A stretch of DNA of 64,000 nt. Source: Actinoplanes lobatus. Its GTDB lineage: Bacteria; Actinomycetota; Actinomycetes; Mycobacteriales; Micromonosporaceae. Made by a program: the position numbers and the translations under genes. The stretch covers positions 4,531,001 to 4,595,000 of the forward strand of contig NZ_JACHNC010000001.1 in NCBI RefSeq assembly GCF_014205215.1, in the 5' to 3' direction. The notes beneath the pieces were generated by a model. The model saw only the letters and a program-made list of their open reading frames with translations, was not told where the DNA came from and made no database searches. Positions 10,961 to 19,893 of this stretch are shown here, piece after piece (the stretch's first letter is position 1; every line of letters begins with the position of its first letter).

Positions 10961-11707
10961 TCAAACCAGCGGGTACGCCGCGGCTGCCGCGACGGCGGCA
11001 CCGTAGACGGCCACGGCCACGGCGACGGTACGGGTACGCCGGGTCTCGTCCCAGCCGGTCCGGGACAGCAGCCAGGCCAGGGCGGGCAGCACCAGGACAC
11101 CGTGCAGGCCGAGCGCGTGCACCGGTTTGAGGAAGCCGGCCACCTCGTACCCCCGCTGTTGATCGCCGCCGTTGACCGTGATCACACCTCGGGCGATCAT
11201 CGCCGCACCGGAGAGCAGCCCGATCAGCAGGAACACGAAGCCCGCCCGCAACGCCAGGCGCATGCTCGGCGCCGTCCGCGCCCGGAACGCCGCCAGGACG
11301 AGCAGCCCCAGCACCACCACCAGGACACCACCGCCGACCGCGAGCACCGTCGACACCGCCGAGTCGAAGCCGGTCTCGCGGTTGAGGTGGGACGGCACAT
11401 GCCGCCACGCCTGGAGGGTGATCCCGGCGACCTCGGCGCAGCAGTCCACCGCGAAGATCCCCAGCAGCCATCCGCGCCGCCGGCCGGACAACGGCAGGTA
11501 CGCCGACAGCCACACCACCGTGAGCAGGGTCAGCCCGAACGACAGCCCGAACGTGATCGGCTTCCGCCACGACACCGGCCCCTGCCACGGCCCGCCGTCG
11601 ACGGCGAACACCGCGAGGTGGAACAGCCCGGAGCCGATCAGCACCAGACCGATGACCCAGCAGACCCGCTCGACGCCGACCAACCGTTGCTTCGTTGTCA
11701 ACCGCAC
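10961..11707 (-). CDS. Polytopic membrane protein of unknown function
   Basis: The product (about 248 residues) has six or seven predicted membrane helices and no motif that I recognise. I prefer GTG 11707 because GAGG lies 8 bases upstream, with a sequence context almost the same as the start region of the kinase gene; the frame is open to GTG 11749, which lacks a ribosome site. It lies 12 bases before the sensor kinase and is probably co-transcribed with it. It could be an accessory sensor, but this is only inferred from position. Confidence 0.75.
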   Translation of the reverse strand: MRLTTKQRLVGVERVCWVIGLVLIGSGLFHLAVFAVDGGPWQGPVSWRKPITFGLSFGLTLLTVVWLSAYLPLSGRRRGWLLGIFAVDCCAEVAGITLQAWRHVPSHLNRETGFDSAVSTVLAVGGGVLVVVLGLLVLAAFRARTAPSMRLALRAGFVFLLIGLLSGAAMIARGVITVNGGDQQRGYEVAGFLKPVHALGLHGVLVLPALAWLLSRTGWDETRRTRTVAVAVAVYGAAVAAAAAYPLV

Positions 11708-11759
11708 CGGACCATCCTCGGGCGGCACGCCCATCGGGTCGTCCGTCACGCGGCGGCTT

Positions 11760-11787
11760 TCCGGGTACGCAGATCTGCGTACCCGGA
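11760..11787. terminator. 28-base perfect palindrome between genes
   Basis: The two halves, TCCGGGTACGCAGA and TCTGCGTACCCGGA, are exact inverted repeats with no loop bases, sitting 2 bases after the GH5-type gene stop and before the membrane-protein gene. There is no T-tract. Such loopless GC-rich palindromes are common after actinobacterial genes and I call it a likely terminator or RNA end; an operator for the next gene is the alternative. Confidence 0.5.
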
Positions 11788-11789
11788 CC

Positions 11790-14261
11790 CTAGAACGCCG
11801 CCGTCACGCTGTAGGCGCCGCGGGCACAGCCACTGACCCGCCAGCCGCCCGTGACCTGCTCCGACGACAGATCGGTGACCCCCGTCGCGGTCAGGCCGGG
11901 CTTCGCGTCGCCGGGCACCCAGATGTCGACCCGGCAGTTCGCGGGATCGTCGGCGGCGGTGGCGGTGATCCGCAGCCCGCCGTCCGGATCCGAGAGGAGC
12001 GAGTCGAGCCGGCCCGGCAGCGCTCGCGGGAAGGCCCGGGACAGCGGTTGCGCGAAGCCCGCCGGCGGCGGCGTCGACGCACCGGTACGGCAGTCGACGG
12101 CGACCAGGTTCCCGGACGTCGTGGCGTCGGCGCCGGTCTCGGGCGAACCGCACCCCTGCCGCCACACCCAGAACGCACCACCGGCGCCGAGCCGGTCCTG
12201 GGCCGCCGCGAAGCGCCGCACCTTGACACCGTCCACCGCCGGGTCGCCGAACCAGCCCCATTCGCCGAACCACAGCGCGGCCCCGTACGCCCGGGCGGCA
12301 CGGGCCGACGTGGCGAGGTTCCGCTCGATGGACGCGATCGTCAGGCCCAGGCCCTGGTCCATGCTGATCGACTCGCTGTACGGGTGCGGGGCGAACACCA
12401 GCTGCCGGTCGCCGGTGAACCCGGGCGCCGGGGCCGCGTCGAACCCGAGGCCGGACCACAGCACGCTCGGCTCGAAGAAGGCGAGGTGCGTGTGCCCGCC
12501 GGCGGCCTGCTCGGCCTGACGGATGGCCGTGATCGCGGCGTCGTAGTACCGGCCGAGCAGCAGCCCCGAGCTGACCGGCGGATTCGCCCCGATCCCGGGC
12601 TCGTTGAGCAGGTCGTACCCGGCGACAGCGGGCTCGCCGGCGAAGGCCTTCGCCACGAACGCCCACGTACGCACGAGTTCACTCTGGATGCCGTCACGGT
12701 CGGTGTAGAAGTTCCCGAACGCCGTCGCCACCGCCGGCGCCAGGTCGCGGGCCAGGAACTCGCAGTGCGCCGTCCCGTCGGTGATCGTCGCCCACCCGGG
12801 CGCGCCGTCCCAGCCGCGGGCCGGACTCGTCCCGCCGCCGCACCGCGCGGAGGGACGGGCGATCGCGTTGCCCCACGCGTCCTCGTGCATGTCCAGGACG
12901 GTGTAGATCCCGTGGGCCTTCGCCCCGGCCACCGCGTCCCTGATCCGCTGAAGGTAGGACTCGTCGAAGGTGCCGCGCTCAGGCTCCAGCCGCGACCACG
13001 ACATGCCGAGCCGCATCACGTTGAAGCCCATCGCCGCCATCTGCTCGAAGTCGCCGTCGGTCAGCGGTTGTGTCGCCGGAACGGCCGGATCACGCAGGTA
13101 GTAGTCGATCAGCTGGTTCACGTTGACCCCACGGAGGATCACCTGCCGGCCGGTGACGTCACCGATCGTGGCGAGCCCGTCCCCGGCAGGCGCCGGAAGC
13201 ACCCGGAGGTACTCCATGCCACCGGACGCCGCGACCTCCTCGGCGGCCGGCGGCCCCGCGGGAGCCGGCACTCCGATCAAAGGCACAAGAGCCAGCACGA
13301 GTACGCCGGTCGCCGCGACCGGCAGCACCCGCGATCGCAGCCGCCATCCCGCCGCGACCACGACAGCGCCGAGGAGACCGGCCATCGCACCGTAACCGAT
13401 ACCGGTCGCGACGCTGATCAGCGAGGTGGCAACCCACCACTGGTCCGTCGACGAGGGCAGCGCGGTGAGGACGGCATCGACGACCCCGAGGGCGAGGCCC
13501 GCCACCACCGAGGCCAGGAACACGGTCACCGACGCCACCAGCGGGCCGGCCTGCGTCAGACGCCGCCCCGCCACCCAGGCGGCCCCGGCGAACACCGCCA
13601 GGAACAGCGCCGTGCCGGCGAGGAAGCCGAGTACGCCGTCGGCCGCGCTCGATGCGGCCAGGAATCCGTCGAACGCGTACCCGACCGGTCCGCCGCGCCA
13701 CCAGTGAGCTGCCGGTCCGATCGCTGCCAGGCCGGTCACCACCAGCATGACCGTGATGGGGAAGGTGACCGGGGAGGACTCGGCCTCGCGGGGCGCCGGC
13801 CGTGGCCCGAACCGGGCGGCGAGCGCCGCGCCGGCCGCGACCAGCACGCCGACCAGCAGGAACTTGATCGCCGCGAAGCCGCTCGTGCTGAGCGCGTACG
13901 TCAGGGCCGAGCCGACCGAGAGGTGCGGCCCCACCATCGGGAGCGCCGACGCGAACCCGGTCGCGGCGGTCGCCCAGGCGCCGGCGCCGGTCACCGCGAG
14001 CCACGTGGCGGCGAACACCCACCTGGCCGCCGCCTGCCCGGCGACCACGAAGGTGGGGACGGCGGTGCCCACGAGCAGGACCGGGAGACCGATCACGAGG
14101 GGCGCCCAGCGGTAGACGCCACCCGTACCCAGCAGCGGCAGCCCTCGACCGCCGATCGGCGCGAGCAGACCGGACGGATCCGCCACGGCGGCAGCCGCCA
14201 GGACGGCGACGAGGATGACGACGGCGGTCGCGGCGGCACGGATCTGTGTGATGCTGATCAT
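11790..14261 (-). CDS. Polytopic membrane protein fused to a GH5 (endoglycoceramidase-like) catalytic domain
   Basis: This 823-residue protein starts with about 320 residues of some eight membrane helices and continues with a GH5-type barrel from about residue 350 (VILRGVNVNQL). The family residues can be read: YTVLDMHEDAWG, the acid/base Glu in YDLLNEPG, and the nucleophile Glu in WFGEWGWFG. These motifs are closest to endoglycoceramidase-like GH5 enzymes, which cut glycan from glycolipids. A C-terminal beta domain follows (TATAADDPANCRVDIWVPGD). A membrane domain in front of a GH5 is unusual, and the protein may act on lipid-linked or cell-surface glycans. The start at ATG 14261 has no strong ribosome site. 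Substrate is inferred. Confidence 0.82.
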   Translation of the reverse strand: MISITQIRAAATAVVILVAVLAAAAVADPSGLLAPIGGRGLPLLGTGGVYRWAPLVIGLPVLLVGTAVPTFVVAGQAAARWVFAATWLAVTGAGAWATAATGFASALPMVGPHLSVGSALTYALSTSGFAAIKFLLVGVLVAAGAALAARFGPRPAPREAESSPVTFPITVMLVVTGLAAIGPAAHWWRGGPVGYAFDGFLAASSAADGVLGFLAGTALFLAVFAGAAWVAGRRLTQAGPLVASVTVFLASVVAGLALGVVDAVLTALPSSTDQWWVATSLISVATGIGYGAMAGLLGAVVVAAGWRLRSRVLPVAATGVLVLALVPLIGVPAPAGPPAAEEVAASGGMEYLRVLPAPAGDGLATIGDVTGRQVILRGVNVNQLIDYYLRDPAVPATQPLTDGDFEQMAAMGFNVMRLGMSWSRLEPERGTFDESYLQRIRDAVAGAKAHGIYTVLDMHEDAWGNAIARPSARCGGGTSPARGWDGAPGWATITDGTAHCEFLARDLAPAVATAFGNFYTDRDGIQSELVRTWAFVAKAFAGEPAVAGYDLLNEPGIGANPPVSSGLLLGRYYDAAITAIRQAEQAAGGHTHLAFFEPSVLWSGLGFDAAPAPGFTGDRQLVFAPHPYSESISMDQGLGLTIASIERNLATSARAARAYGAALWFGEWGWFGDPAVDGVKVRRFAAAQDRLGAGGAFWVWRQGCGSPETGADATTSGNLVAVDCRTGASTPPPAGFAQPLSRAFPRALPGRLDSLLSDPDGGLRITATAADDPANCRVDIWVPGDAKPGLTATGVTDLSSEQVTGGWRVSGCARGAYSVTAAF

Positions 14262-14316
14262 GGTGGACGCGAATCATACTCGCGTTCCGCGTTTTGTCAG
14301 CCCACCCGAGAGCCTG

Positions 14317-15612
14317 TCAGTAGACCCAGCGCAGAGCCGCCGCCACATCCTCCGGACCGGCATCGCGGAACCGGGCCGCCTCGCCCCGCCGGACCGCCAC
14401 GACCGCGTCGAACAGCGTCGACCCGAGCGCCTCCCGCAGCACCGCATCCGCCGCGAACTCGCCCACCGCCGCGTCCAGAGTCGTCGGCAACCGCGGCGCG
14501 CCCGGCAGATTCACCGGATCACCGGCAATCGGCTCCGGCAGCGGCCGCCGCCCGGCGAGCCCGTCCAGCGCCGCCGCCACCAGCGCCCCGAGCAGCAGGT
14601 ACGGGTTCGCGGTCAGGTCGAAGCACTTCACCTCCAGGTTCGCCGCCCCGGCCAGACCCGCGGTCCCCGGCACGAACCGCAGGGCCGCCTCCCGGGTCTC
14701 CACACCCCAGCAGGCGAAAACCCCCGCCCAGTGCGACGGCACCAGCCGCAGATAGCTTCCCGGGGTGGGCGCGCCCACCGCCAGCAGCGCCGGAAGGTGG
14801 GCCAGGATCCCGGCCGCCGCGAACCCGCCGTCACCGGACGGGAATCCGTCGAACAGGTTGCTCCCGTCCCGCCACACCGACAGATGCACGTGGCCGCCGT
14901 TACCGACCCGATCGGCGACCACCACCGGCGCGAACGACGCCCGCAACCCGTGCCGGTGAGACACCGCGCGGATGGTCTGGCGCACCAGGACACTGTCATC
15001 GGCCGCGCCCACCGGATCGGAGGCCGCGACCGACACCTCGAACTGCCCGGCCGCGTACTCGGGATGCAACTGGTCGACCTGGACACCCTGCTCCTCCAGC
15101 GCGACCAGCACATCGCGGGCGTAGTCGCTCAACTCGACCAGGCGAGACATCCCGTACGCCGGACCGCGGCACGCGGGAACGAAGTCGTCACCGTCGCGCC
15201 CGACCGCCCACTCCACCTCGATCGCCATCCGGAACGACACGCCCTCGGCCGCCGCCAGGCCCACCATCCGCCGGGCGAAGCCACGCTGATCGGCCACCCA
15301 CGGCTCGCCCTCCTGAGTGAACCGGTCGGCCGGCGCCCACGCCCAGCCCGGCTGCCCCGACAGCACCACGAGCCGGTCCAGATCCGGGCGCAGGCGCAGA
15401 TCACCGTCGGGGCCACCGAGCCGGTCGGTGCTCGTGATCGAGTCGTCGGAGAGAAAGACGTCGAACACCGGCGACATGCCGACACCCCATTGGACGGCAT
15501 GCTCCAGCCGGGACAGCGGCACGGTCTTGACGCGGTTGATCCCGGCCGTGTCCACGTACGAAAGAATGACGCCGCGCACACCCCGCTCGCGCAACTCAAG
15601 CACCCCGGGCAT
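14317..15612 (-). CDS. Glutamine-synthetase-like amide/peptide ligase (FluG C-terminal type)
   Basis: The protein (about 431 residues) belongs to the glutamine synthetase superfamily: beta-grasp start (GVILSYVDTAGINRVKTVPL), metal-binding Glu in AIEVEWAV, GQFEVS, GGHVHLS, and an ATP/substrate loop with NLEVKCFDLTANPYLL. It is divergent from GlnA and would join ammonia or an amine to a carboxylate, as gamma-glutamyl-polyamine synthetases do. ATG 15612 has GGGAAG 6 bases upstream and is preferred over ATG 15618. It follows an amidohydrolase gene by 13 bases, and the two together correspond to the two domains of fungal FluG. The natural substrate is not known. Confidence 0.88.
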   Translation of the reverse strand: MPGVLELRERGVRGVILSYVDTAGINRVKTVPLSRLEHAVQWGVGMSPVFDVFLSDDSITSTDRLGGPDGDLRLRPDLDRLVVLSGQPGWAWAPADRFTQEGEPWVADQRGFARRMVGLAAAEGVSFRMAIEVEWAVGRDGDDFVPACRGPAYGMSRLVELSDYARDVLVALEEQGVQVDQLHPEYAAGQFEVSVAASDPVGAADDSVLVRQTIRAVSHRHGLRASFAPVVVADRVGNGGHVHLSVWRDGSNLFDGFPSGDGGFAAAGILAHLPALLAVGAPTPGSYLRLVPSHWAGVFACWGVETREAALRFVPGTAGLAGAANLEVKCFDLTANPYLLLGALVAAALDGLAGRRPLPEPIAGDPVNLPGAPRLPTTLDAAVGEFAADAVLREALGSTLFDAVVAVRRGEAARFRDAGPEDVAAALRWVY

Positions 15613-15625
15613 ACCCATCTTCCCT

Positions 15626-16708
15626 TCATAGCCGGTAGACCCGCTCAGCGTTACCGGATCCGACCAGCTCTCCCACCCGGGTGGCGCCGGCCGCCGACCA
15701 CCGTCCCTCCCGCACCCACGCGCCGGTCACCGCTTCGAACGCCTGCCGGAACGACAGCGCGCCGAGATGATGCAGCTCGGCCAGCCCGAACGCGTCGGAG
15801 GAATAGAGCACCTTGTGGAAAGGCGCCAGCTCCAGCGACTCGGCGACGACCGCCGGGGCGCGGGCGCCCACATGGTTGACGGCCAGCCCGACGTCGACGT
15901 ACACGTGCGGGAACGCGTGCGCGAGGTAGCCGGCCCGCCGGTGGAACGGATAGCAGTGCAACAGCATGACGCTGACGTGCCGGTCCCGGGTCGCCCGCAG
16001 GAAGCCGGTCAGCAGCAGCGGGTCGCAGCGCGCCAGGTCGAGGTCCGGGTCGCCGAAGCCGACGTGGAACTGTATCGGCAGGCCACGCTCCACACCGGCC
16101 CAGATCAGGTGGCGCAGCAGCACCGGGTCGTCCAGCCGTGGCCGGCCGCGGCGCAGCCACCTTCCCGCGGCCCGGGCCACCTCCCGCCGGCTCGGCGGAA
16201 GCGGATCGAAATCCAGGCCGTACCGGTAGGCGACGATCGACTTGACACCGGCCGCGCCCGCCACGGCCAGGTCGAGTCCGGCCGCGAACGCGCCCGCGAA
16301 ACCCGCCGCGGTCGTCTCCGGCAGCGCTTCGGCGACAGCTTCCAGGCGTACGATCTCGCGAACCTGCGCCCCGGAGGCCGCCGCCATCTCCGGCCCGTCC
16401 AGCAACTCACCGGGGCGGTACCCGGAGTCCACCAGGAACACGTCCATGTCGGCCGCCCGCAGCAGCCGCCGGTTCACCTCGTCCGCTCCCAGCTCGCGGC
16501 GCCGGGCCAGGTAGACGTCCGGCTCCGCGTGCGGATCCAGGTCCAGAACCGGCGCACACCAGCGCCGCACGGCGAAACCCAGCTGCGAGTCGAACATCGA
16601 GCAGCCCATCGGCGCCGCCCGGTCCGACTCGGTCAGGAGCGACTCGAACCCGGCCCGCTCGAGCGGCTCGGTCACCACACCGTGACAGTGATGGTCGATC
16701 AGGCGCAC
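15626..16708 (-). CDS. Amidohydrolase family protein (FluG N-terminal type)
   Basis: The 360-residue protein has the metal-dependent hydrolase layout: the HxH near the N-terminus (IDHHCHG), a carboxylate/Lys region (GVKSIVAYRYGL), His strands in PIQFHVGFGD and VMLLHCYPFHRRAGYLA, and a late Asp in KVLYSSDAFG. The order matches the amidohydrolase half of FluG-like proteins. GTG 16708 gives the standard N-terminus (VRLIDHHCHG), although its ribosome site is weak and the frame is open upstream to 16801. It is probably co-transcribed with the glutamine-synthetase-like gene; the pair could release and re-ligate an amide in amine or amide catabolism. Confidence 0.85.
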   Translation of the reverse strand: MRLIDHHCHGVVTEPLERAGFESLLTESDRAAPMGCSMFDSQLGFAVRRWCAPVLDLDPHAEPDVYLARRRELGADEVNRRLLRAADMDVFLVDSGYRPGELLDGPEMAAASGAQVREIVRLEAVAEALPETTAAGFAGAFAAGLDLAVAGAAGVKSIVAYRYGLDFDPLPPSRREVARAAGRWLRRGRPRLDDPVLLRHLIWAGVERGLPIQFHVGFGDPDLDLARCDPLLLTGFLRATRDRHVSVMLLHCYPFHRRAGYLAHAFPHVYVDVGLAVNHVGARAPAVVAESLELAPFHKVLYSSDAFGLAELHHLGALSFRQAFEAVTGAWVREGRWSAAGATRVGELVGSGNAERVYRL

Positions 16709-16802
16709 CGGTCCAGTATCGCGACCGTCCCGGATCCGGCGACCACGTTCGCCCTTCACCACCCGGTCAGGGAACGCCGGGTGCTGGACACCGCCCCGCA
16801 CC

Positions 16803-18335
16803 TCAGCCGCGGTCGCGCTCCGCGAGCAGGGCAGCGGCTTCCGATCGCAGCGCCGCCGCCTCCTCGGCCTGCCGCACGCTGACCGCCGGCAGGGCCAGGA
16901 GGCGGCCGGCCTGCTGGTTCAGCGCTGTCGCCAGGCCGGACAGTCCCCGGACCCGGTTGGCGCCGAGAGCCTCCCGGCAGACGGCGACAGCCTCCGCGCC
17001 GAGGGCGATCGCGACCGCCGGCTGCCCCGCCTCGTCCAGCCGCCTTGCCTGCTCGCGCAGCACGAAGGCGTGGTAGGGCAGGAACCCGGCACGGTTGGCC
17101 GCGAACGACTCCCGCGCCGACTCCACGGCCTCGTGGCCCGCGTCGAGCGCCGGCCCGAGGCGGCCCACGGCGGCGAGCTGGTTGGCGTACAGATTCAACA
17201 CCCGCGCCAACCAGGGCAGGTGGACGGCACGATTCTGAGCGGACAGTTCGCGGCGCAGCCGTACGGCCTCTTCGTACAGTGGCAGGTTCTCCTCGCCGGT
17301 CTCGGCGAGGAAGGCGCAGTTGGACAGCACCTCGGCCAGTTTCCCGAGGTGGGCGCCCCGGTCCGCGGCGACCAGTGCCCGGCGGATCTCGAGTGACTCG
17401 GCCATCAGGGGCCGTGCCTCCGCGATCCGGTCCGCCGCGGCCAGGCCGGTGGCGTACGACGACAGCGCCGCCGCCAGACCGGGCAGCCCCGCCACCGGGT
17501 CCGCCGTGGTGATCTCCCGCTGCAACGTCACGGCCTCCTCGGATGCCGCCAGCGACTCCTCCCAGCGGGAGACCTTGGACAAGATGACGGCCTGGTTGGT
17601 CAGGGCCATGGCCAGGTTCGGCAGCCGTCCGAGACGGTCCCGGGCGGCCAGCGCACGATGCCGGGCGACGGCTTCGGCCGCCGTCTCCGCCGCCTCCTGC
17701 CAGCGGCCCGCCTCGAACAGCCGGCCGGCGTGGTTGGCCGCCGCCCGGGCCTGTTCGACGTCCAGGGCGACGTCGGCTGTCGTGGCCTCCACCCTTCGCT
17801 GCAACGCGATCCGGTTCCGGTCGCTGACGGCCAAGGCCTCGGCGTCCTCACCAGCGGCCGCCAGAACCTGTGCAAGGGTTCCCTGGATCCAGGCGGCAGC
17901 CCCCTCCGGAAGTCGAGCGGTGGAGTCGGCGGCCGCCCGGATGTGCGGCACGGCATCAGCGGCCCGTCCCGACTTCATCAGCCAGAACGCGAGGTTTGCC
18001 CGCGTCGTCGGCAGCAACTCGGAATGCCCGGATCCGGTGGGCACCGCCTGCGCGAGTTCGAGCGCCTCTTCGGCGTCGCGCAGTGCCCCGGCGAGGTCAC
18101 CCAGCGCCGCGAGCGCGATCGAATGGCGTACCAGGGCATGGGCCAGCAACGGGGCGATTTCGGTGCGGGGCACGCGCCGGATGGCGCGCAGCAAACTGAC
18201 GGCCTGCTCGCTCGCGGTCGCCGCCTCGGTATGACGGTTCGTCTTGGACAGTTCCGTCGCCTCGTTCACCAGCGCGGCGGCCCGCCACCGCGCCGCCACC
18301 GGGTCCTCACCCCGTAACCGTGACAGCCAGTCCAT
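16803..18335 (-). CDS. TPR-repeat protein
   Basis: The 510-residue Ala-rich protein is composed almost wholly of helical tetratricopeptide-like repeats (for example ALVNEATELSKTNRHTEAA and LAMALTNQAVILSKVSRWEE), with no signal peptide or enzymatic domain. TPR arrays are protein-interaction scaffolds. ATG 18335 is the start of the repeat array. It is divergent from the SARP gene across 240 bases, so a shared regulatory region is possible, but there is no direct link to the peptide cluster. Confidence 0.82.
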   Translation of the reverse strand: MDWLSRLRGEDPVAARWRAAALVNEATELSKTNRHTEAATASEQAVSLLRAIRRVPRTEIAPLLAHALVRHSIALAALGDLAGALRDAEEALELAQAVPTGSGHSELLPTTRANLAFWLMKSGRAADAVPHIRAAADSTARLPEGAAAWIQGTLAQVLAAAGEDAEALAVSDRNRIALQRRVEATTADVALDVEQARAAANHAGRLFEAGRWQEAAETAAEAVARHRALAARDRLGRLPNLAMALTNQAVILSKVSRWEESLAASEEAVTLQREITTADPVAGLPGLAAALSSYATGLAAADRIAEARPLMAESLEIRRALVAADRGAHLGKLAEVLSNCAFLAETGEENLPLYEEAVRLRRELSAQNRAVHLPWLARVLNLYANQLAAVGRLGPALDAGHEAVESARESFAANRAGFLPYHAFVLREQARRLDEAGQPAVAIALGAEAVAVCREALGANRVRGLSGLATALNQQAGRLLALPAVSVRQAEEAAALRSEAAALLAERDRG

Positions 18336-18575
18336 GGGAGCACCCTATTGAGCTTTTCATGTCGAGGTAAGGCGGTGCCGGGTCGTTGGCGGCGAGGGGC
18401 CGGGCAGGGCGGGCGGTAGAAGGCCCTGGCCAGCAACGACACGGCCCCGGGCGCCGCGTGGTGACCTCCATGGAAGTGATTGTGCTTAGTATCGATGCCA
18501 GTCTCTGCCGTGATCATCCACGAGGGATCACGGTGGACGGAGCCGATCGGGCATACGTGACACGGGGAGGCAATC

Positions 18576-19502
18576 GTGGACTTGCGGCTGTTGGGGCCGG
18601 TGGAACTCTGGACCGAGGGGAAACCGATCAGGGTGGGGCCGCCGAAACAGCGGGCGGTCCTGGCCGCCCTGGCCTATTCGGTGGGGCAACCGGTGCCGGT
18701 CAGTGTGCTGATCGAGCGGGTCTGGTGCGACAGCCCACCCGCCGAGGCACGGACGAGCATTCAAGCCTATGTGACGCGGCTGCGGCGGCTCACGGGGCCG
18801 GAGCGGCCGATCGACATCGCCCGGGCCGGCGACGGCTACCAGCTCAACCTGCCCTGGCCGGATGTCGACGTGAACAGGGCCCGCCGTCTCGCCCAGCAGG
18901 CGCGCTCCAGTCTGGAGGCCGGCGACCACGGCGAGGCGTCCCGGCTGTCCCAGGACGCGATCAACCTGTGGCGCGGCGAACCGCTCGCCGGTGTCACCGG
19001 AACCTGGGCCGACCGGGTCCGCGCCGGCCTGCTCGGTGAGCATCTCAGTCTGCTGGCCGTACACGCCCGGGCCCTGCTCGACCTGGACCGGAAGCACGAC
19101 GCGGTGGTGGTCCTGACGGAGGCGGTCGCGGAACATCCCGGTGCCGAGCAGCTGACCGGACAGCTCATGGTCGCGCTGCAACGCTGCGGCCAGGCGGTCG
19201 AGGCGCTGGCCGCCTATCGCCGACTGCATCGGCATCTGGCCGACCACCTCGGGGTCGAACCGGGGCCGGAGTTGCGCCGGCTGCACCAGGCGCTGCTGCG
19301 GCCGAAGCCGGACCCCGGCCGGCCGCTGCCGCCGGCCGCCGACGCGGCCGGGCACGTCGACGAGATCACCGAGGAGATGCGGGGCCTGATCCGTTGCTGT
19401 CACCGGCAGGGCTCCATCGCCGACGAGCATCGTGCCCGGCTGCGGCGCTCGCTGGAGCACTGCCTGGCGGCCGCCGCCCAGGCGGCCCGGCTGCTGGCAT
19501 GA
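18576..19502 (+). CDS. SARP-family transcriptional activator (BTAD domain)
   Basis: The 308-residue protein opens with an OmpR-type winged helix (MDLRLLGPVELWTEGKPIRV, then LIERVWCDSPPAEARTSIQ) and continues with a bacterial transcriptional activation domain (AYRRLHRHLADHLGVEPGPEL), the two-domain layout of small SARP activators of secondary-metabolite clusters. GTG 18576 has GGGGAGG 5 bases upstream. It converges on the S26/ABC/TlpA/peptide operon, whose promoter region carries four heptamers at an 11-base period of the kind SARPs bind. It is therefore the probable pathway-specific activator of that operon. Confidence 0.93.
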   Translation: MDLRLLGPVELWTEGKPIRVGPPKQRAVLAALAYSVGQPVPVSVLIERVWCDSPPAEARTSIQAYVTRLRRLTGPERPIDIARAGDGYQLNLPWPDVDVNRARRLAQQARSSLEAGDHGEASRLSQDAINLWRGEPLAGVTGTWADRVRAGLLGEHLSLLAVHARALLDLDRKHDAVVVLTEAVAEHPGAEQLTGQLMVALQRCGQAVEALAAYRRLHRHLADHLGVEPGPELRRLHQALLRPKPDPGRPLPPAADAAGHVDEITEEMRGLIRCCHRQGSIADEHRARLRRSLEHCLAAAAQAARLLA

Positions 19503-19503
19503 G

Positions 19504-19893
19504 TCAGCGCATGGGCCGGACCGCCACGCCCAGCAGATGCCCGGCATCCAGGTAACCGAATTCGCGGGAGTCCCGGCTCTCGGCGGGGTTGTCGCCGAGG
19601 ACGACCAGTGAGCCCTCCGGCACCACGTCGCCGGCCACGTCGCGGAGTGCGGGCACCCGATCTCGGGGCACCGGGTCACCGGGCACGGCGACCACACGTT
19701 TCACGATGACGCGGTCCACCGGCAGGGTCGGCAGTGGCTCGCGGGCGACGACGATCGCACCCCGGCGCACCTGAGCCGGGGTGCACCGCCGGATCAGGAG
19801 CCGGTCCCCCGCCCGCAGGGCCGGTTCCATGCTCCGCCCGTCCACCACGGCGATCCAGTGCCGGGTCCATCTCCAGAGACCGAGCGATCTCAC
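19504..19893 (-). CDS. S26-family signal-peptidase-like protease
   Basis: This 129-residue protein is a minimal S26 serine protease: the nucleophile Ser in SMEPALRAGDRLLIRR, the catalytic Lys in VIVKRVVAVPGD, and the box GSLVVLGDNPAESRDSREFG. It has a short hydrophobic N-terminus (LGLWRWTRHWIAVV) in place of a full membrane anchor. GTG 19893 overlaps the ABC transporter stop as GTGA, so it is the last gene of the peptide operon. By context it most likely removes the leader of the Cys-rich peptide during or after export. Small S26 proteases also mature nickel SOD, but no such gene is here. Confidence 0.88.
   Translation of the reverse strand: MRSLGLWRWTRHWIAVVDGRSMEPALRAGDRLLIRRCTPAQVRRGAIVVAREPLPTLPVDRVIVKRVVAVPGDPVPRDRVPALRDVAGDVVPEGSLVVLGDNPAESRDSREFGYLDAGHLLGVAVRPMR

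Noticed and set aside
11172..15320. A 1382-codon open frame on the + strand
   Set aside because: It lies antisense to well-supported genes (membrane protein, GH5 fusion, glutamine-synthetase-like), is very rich in Arg/Pro/Gly and has no domain; it is a product of high GC.
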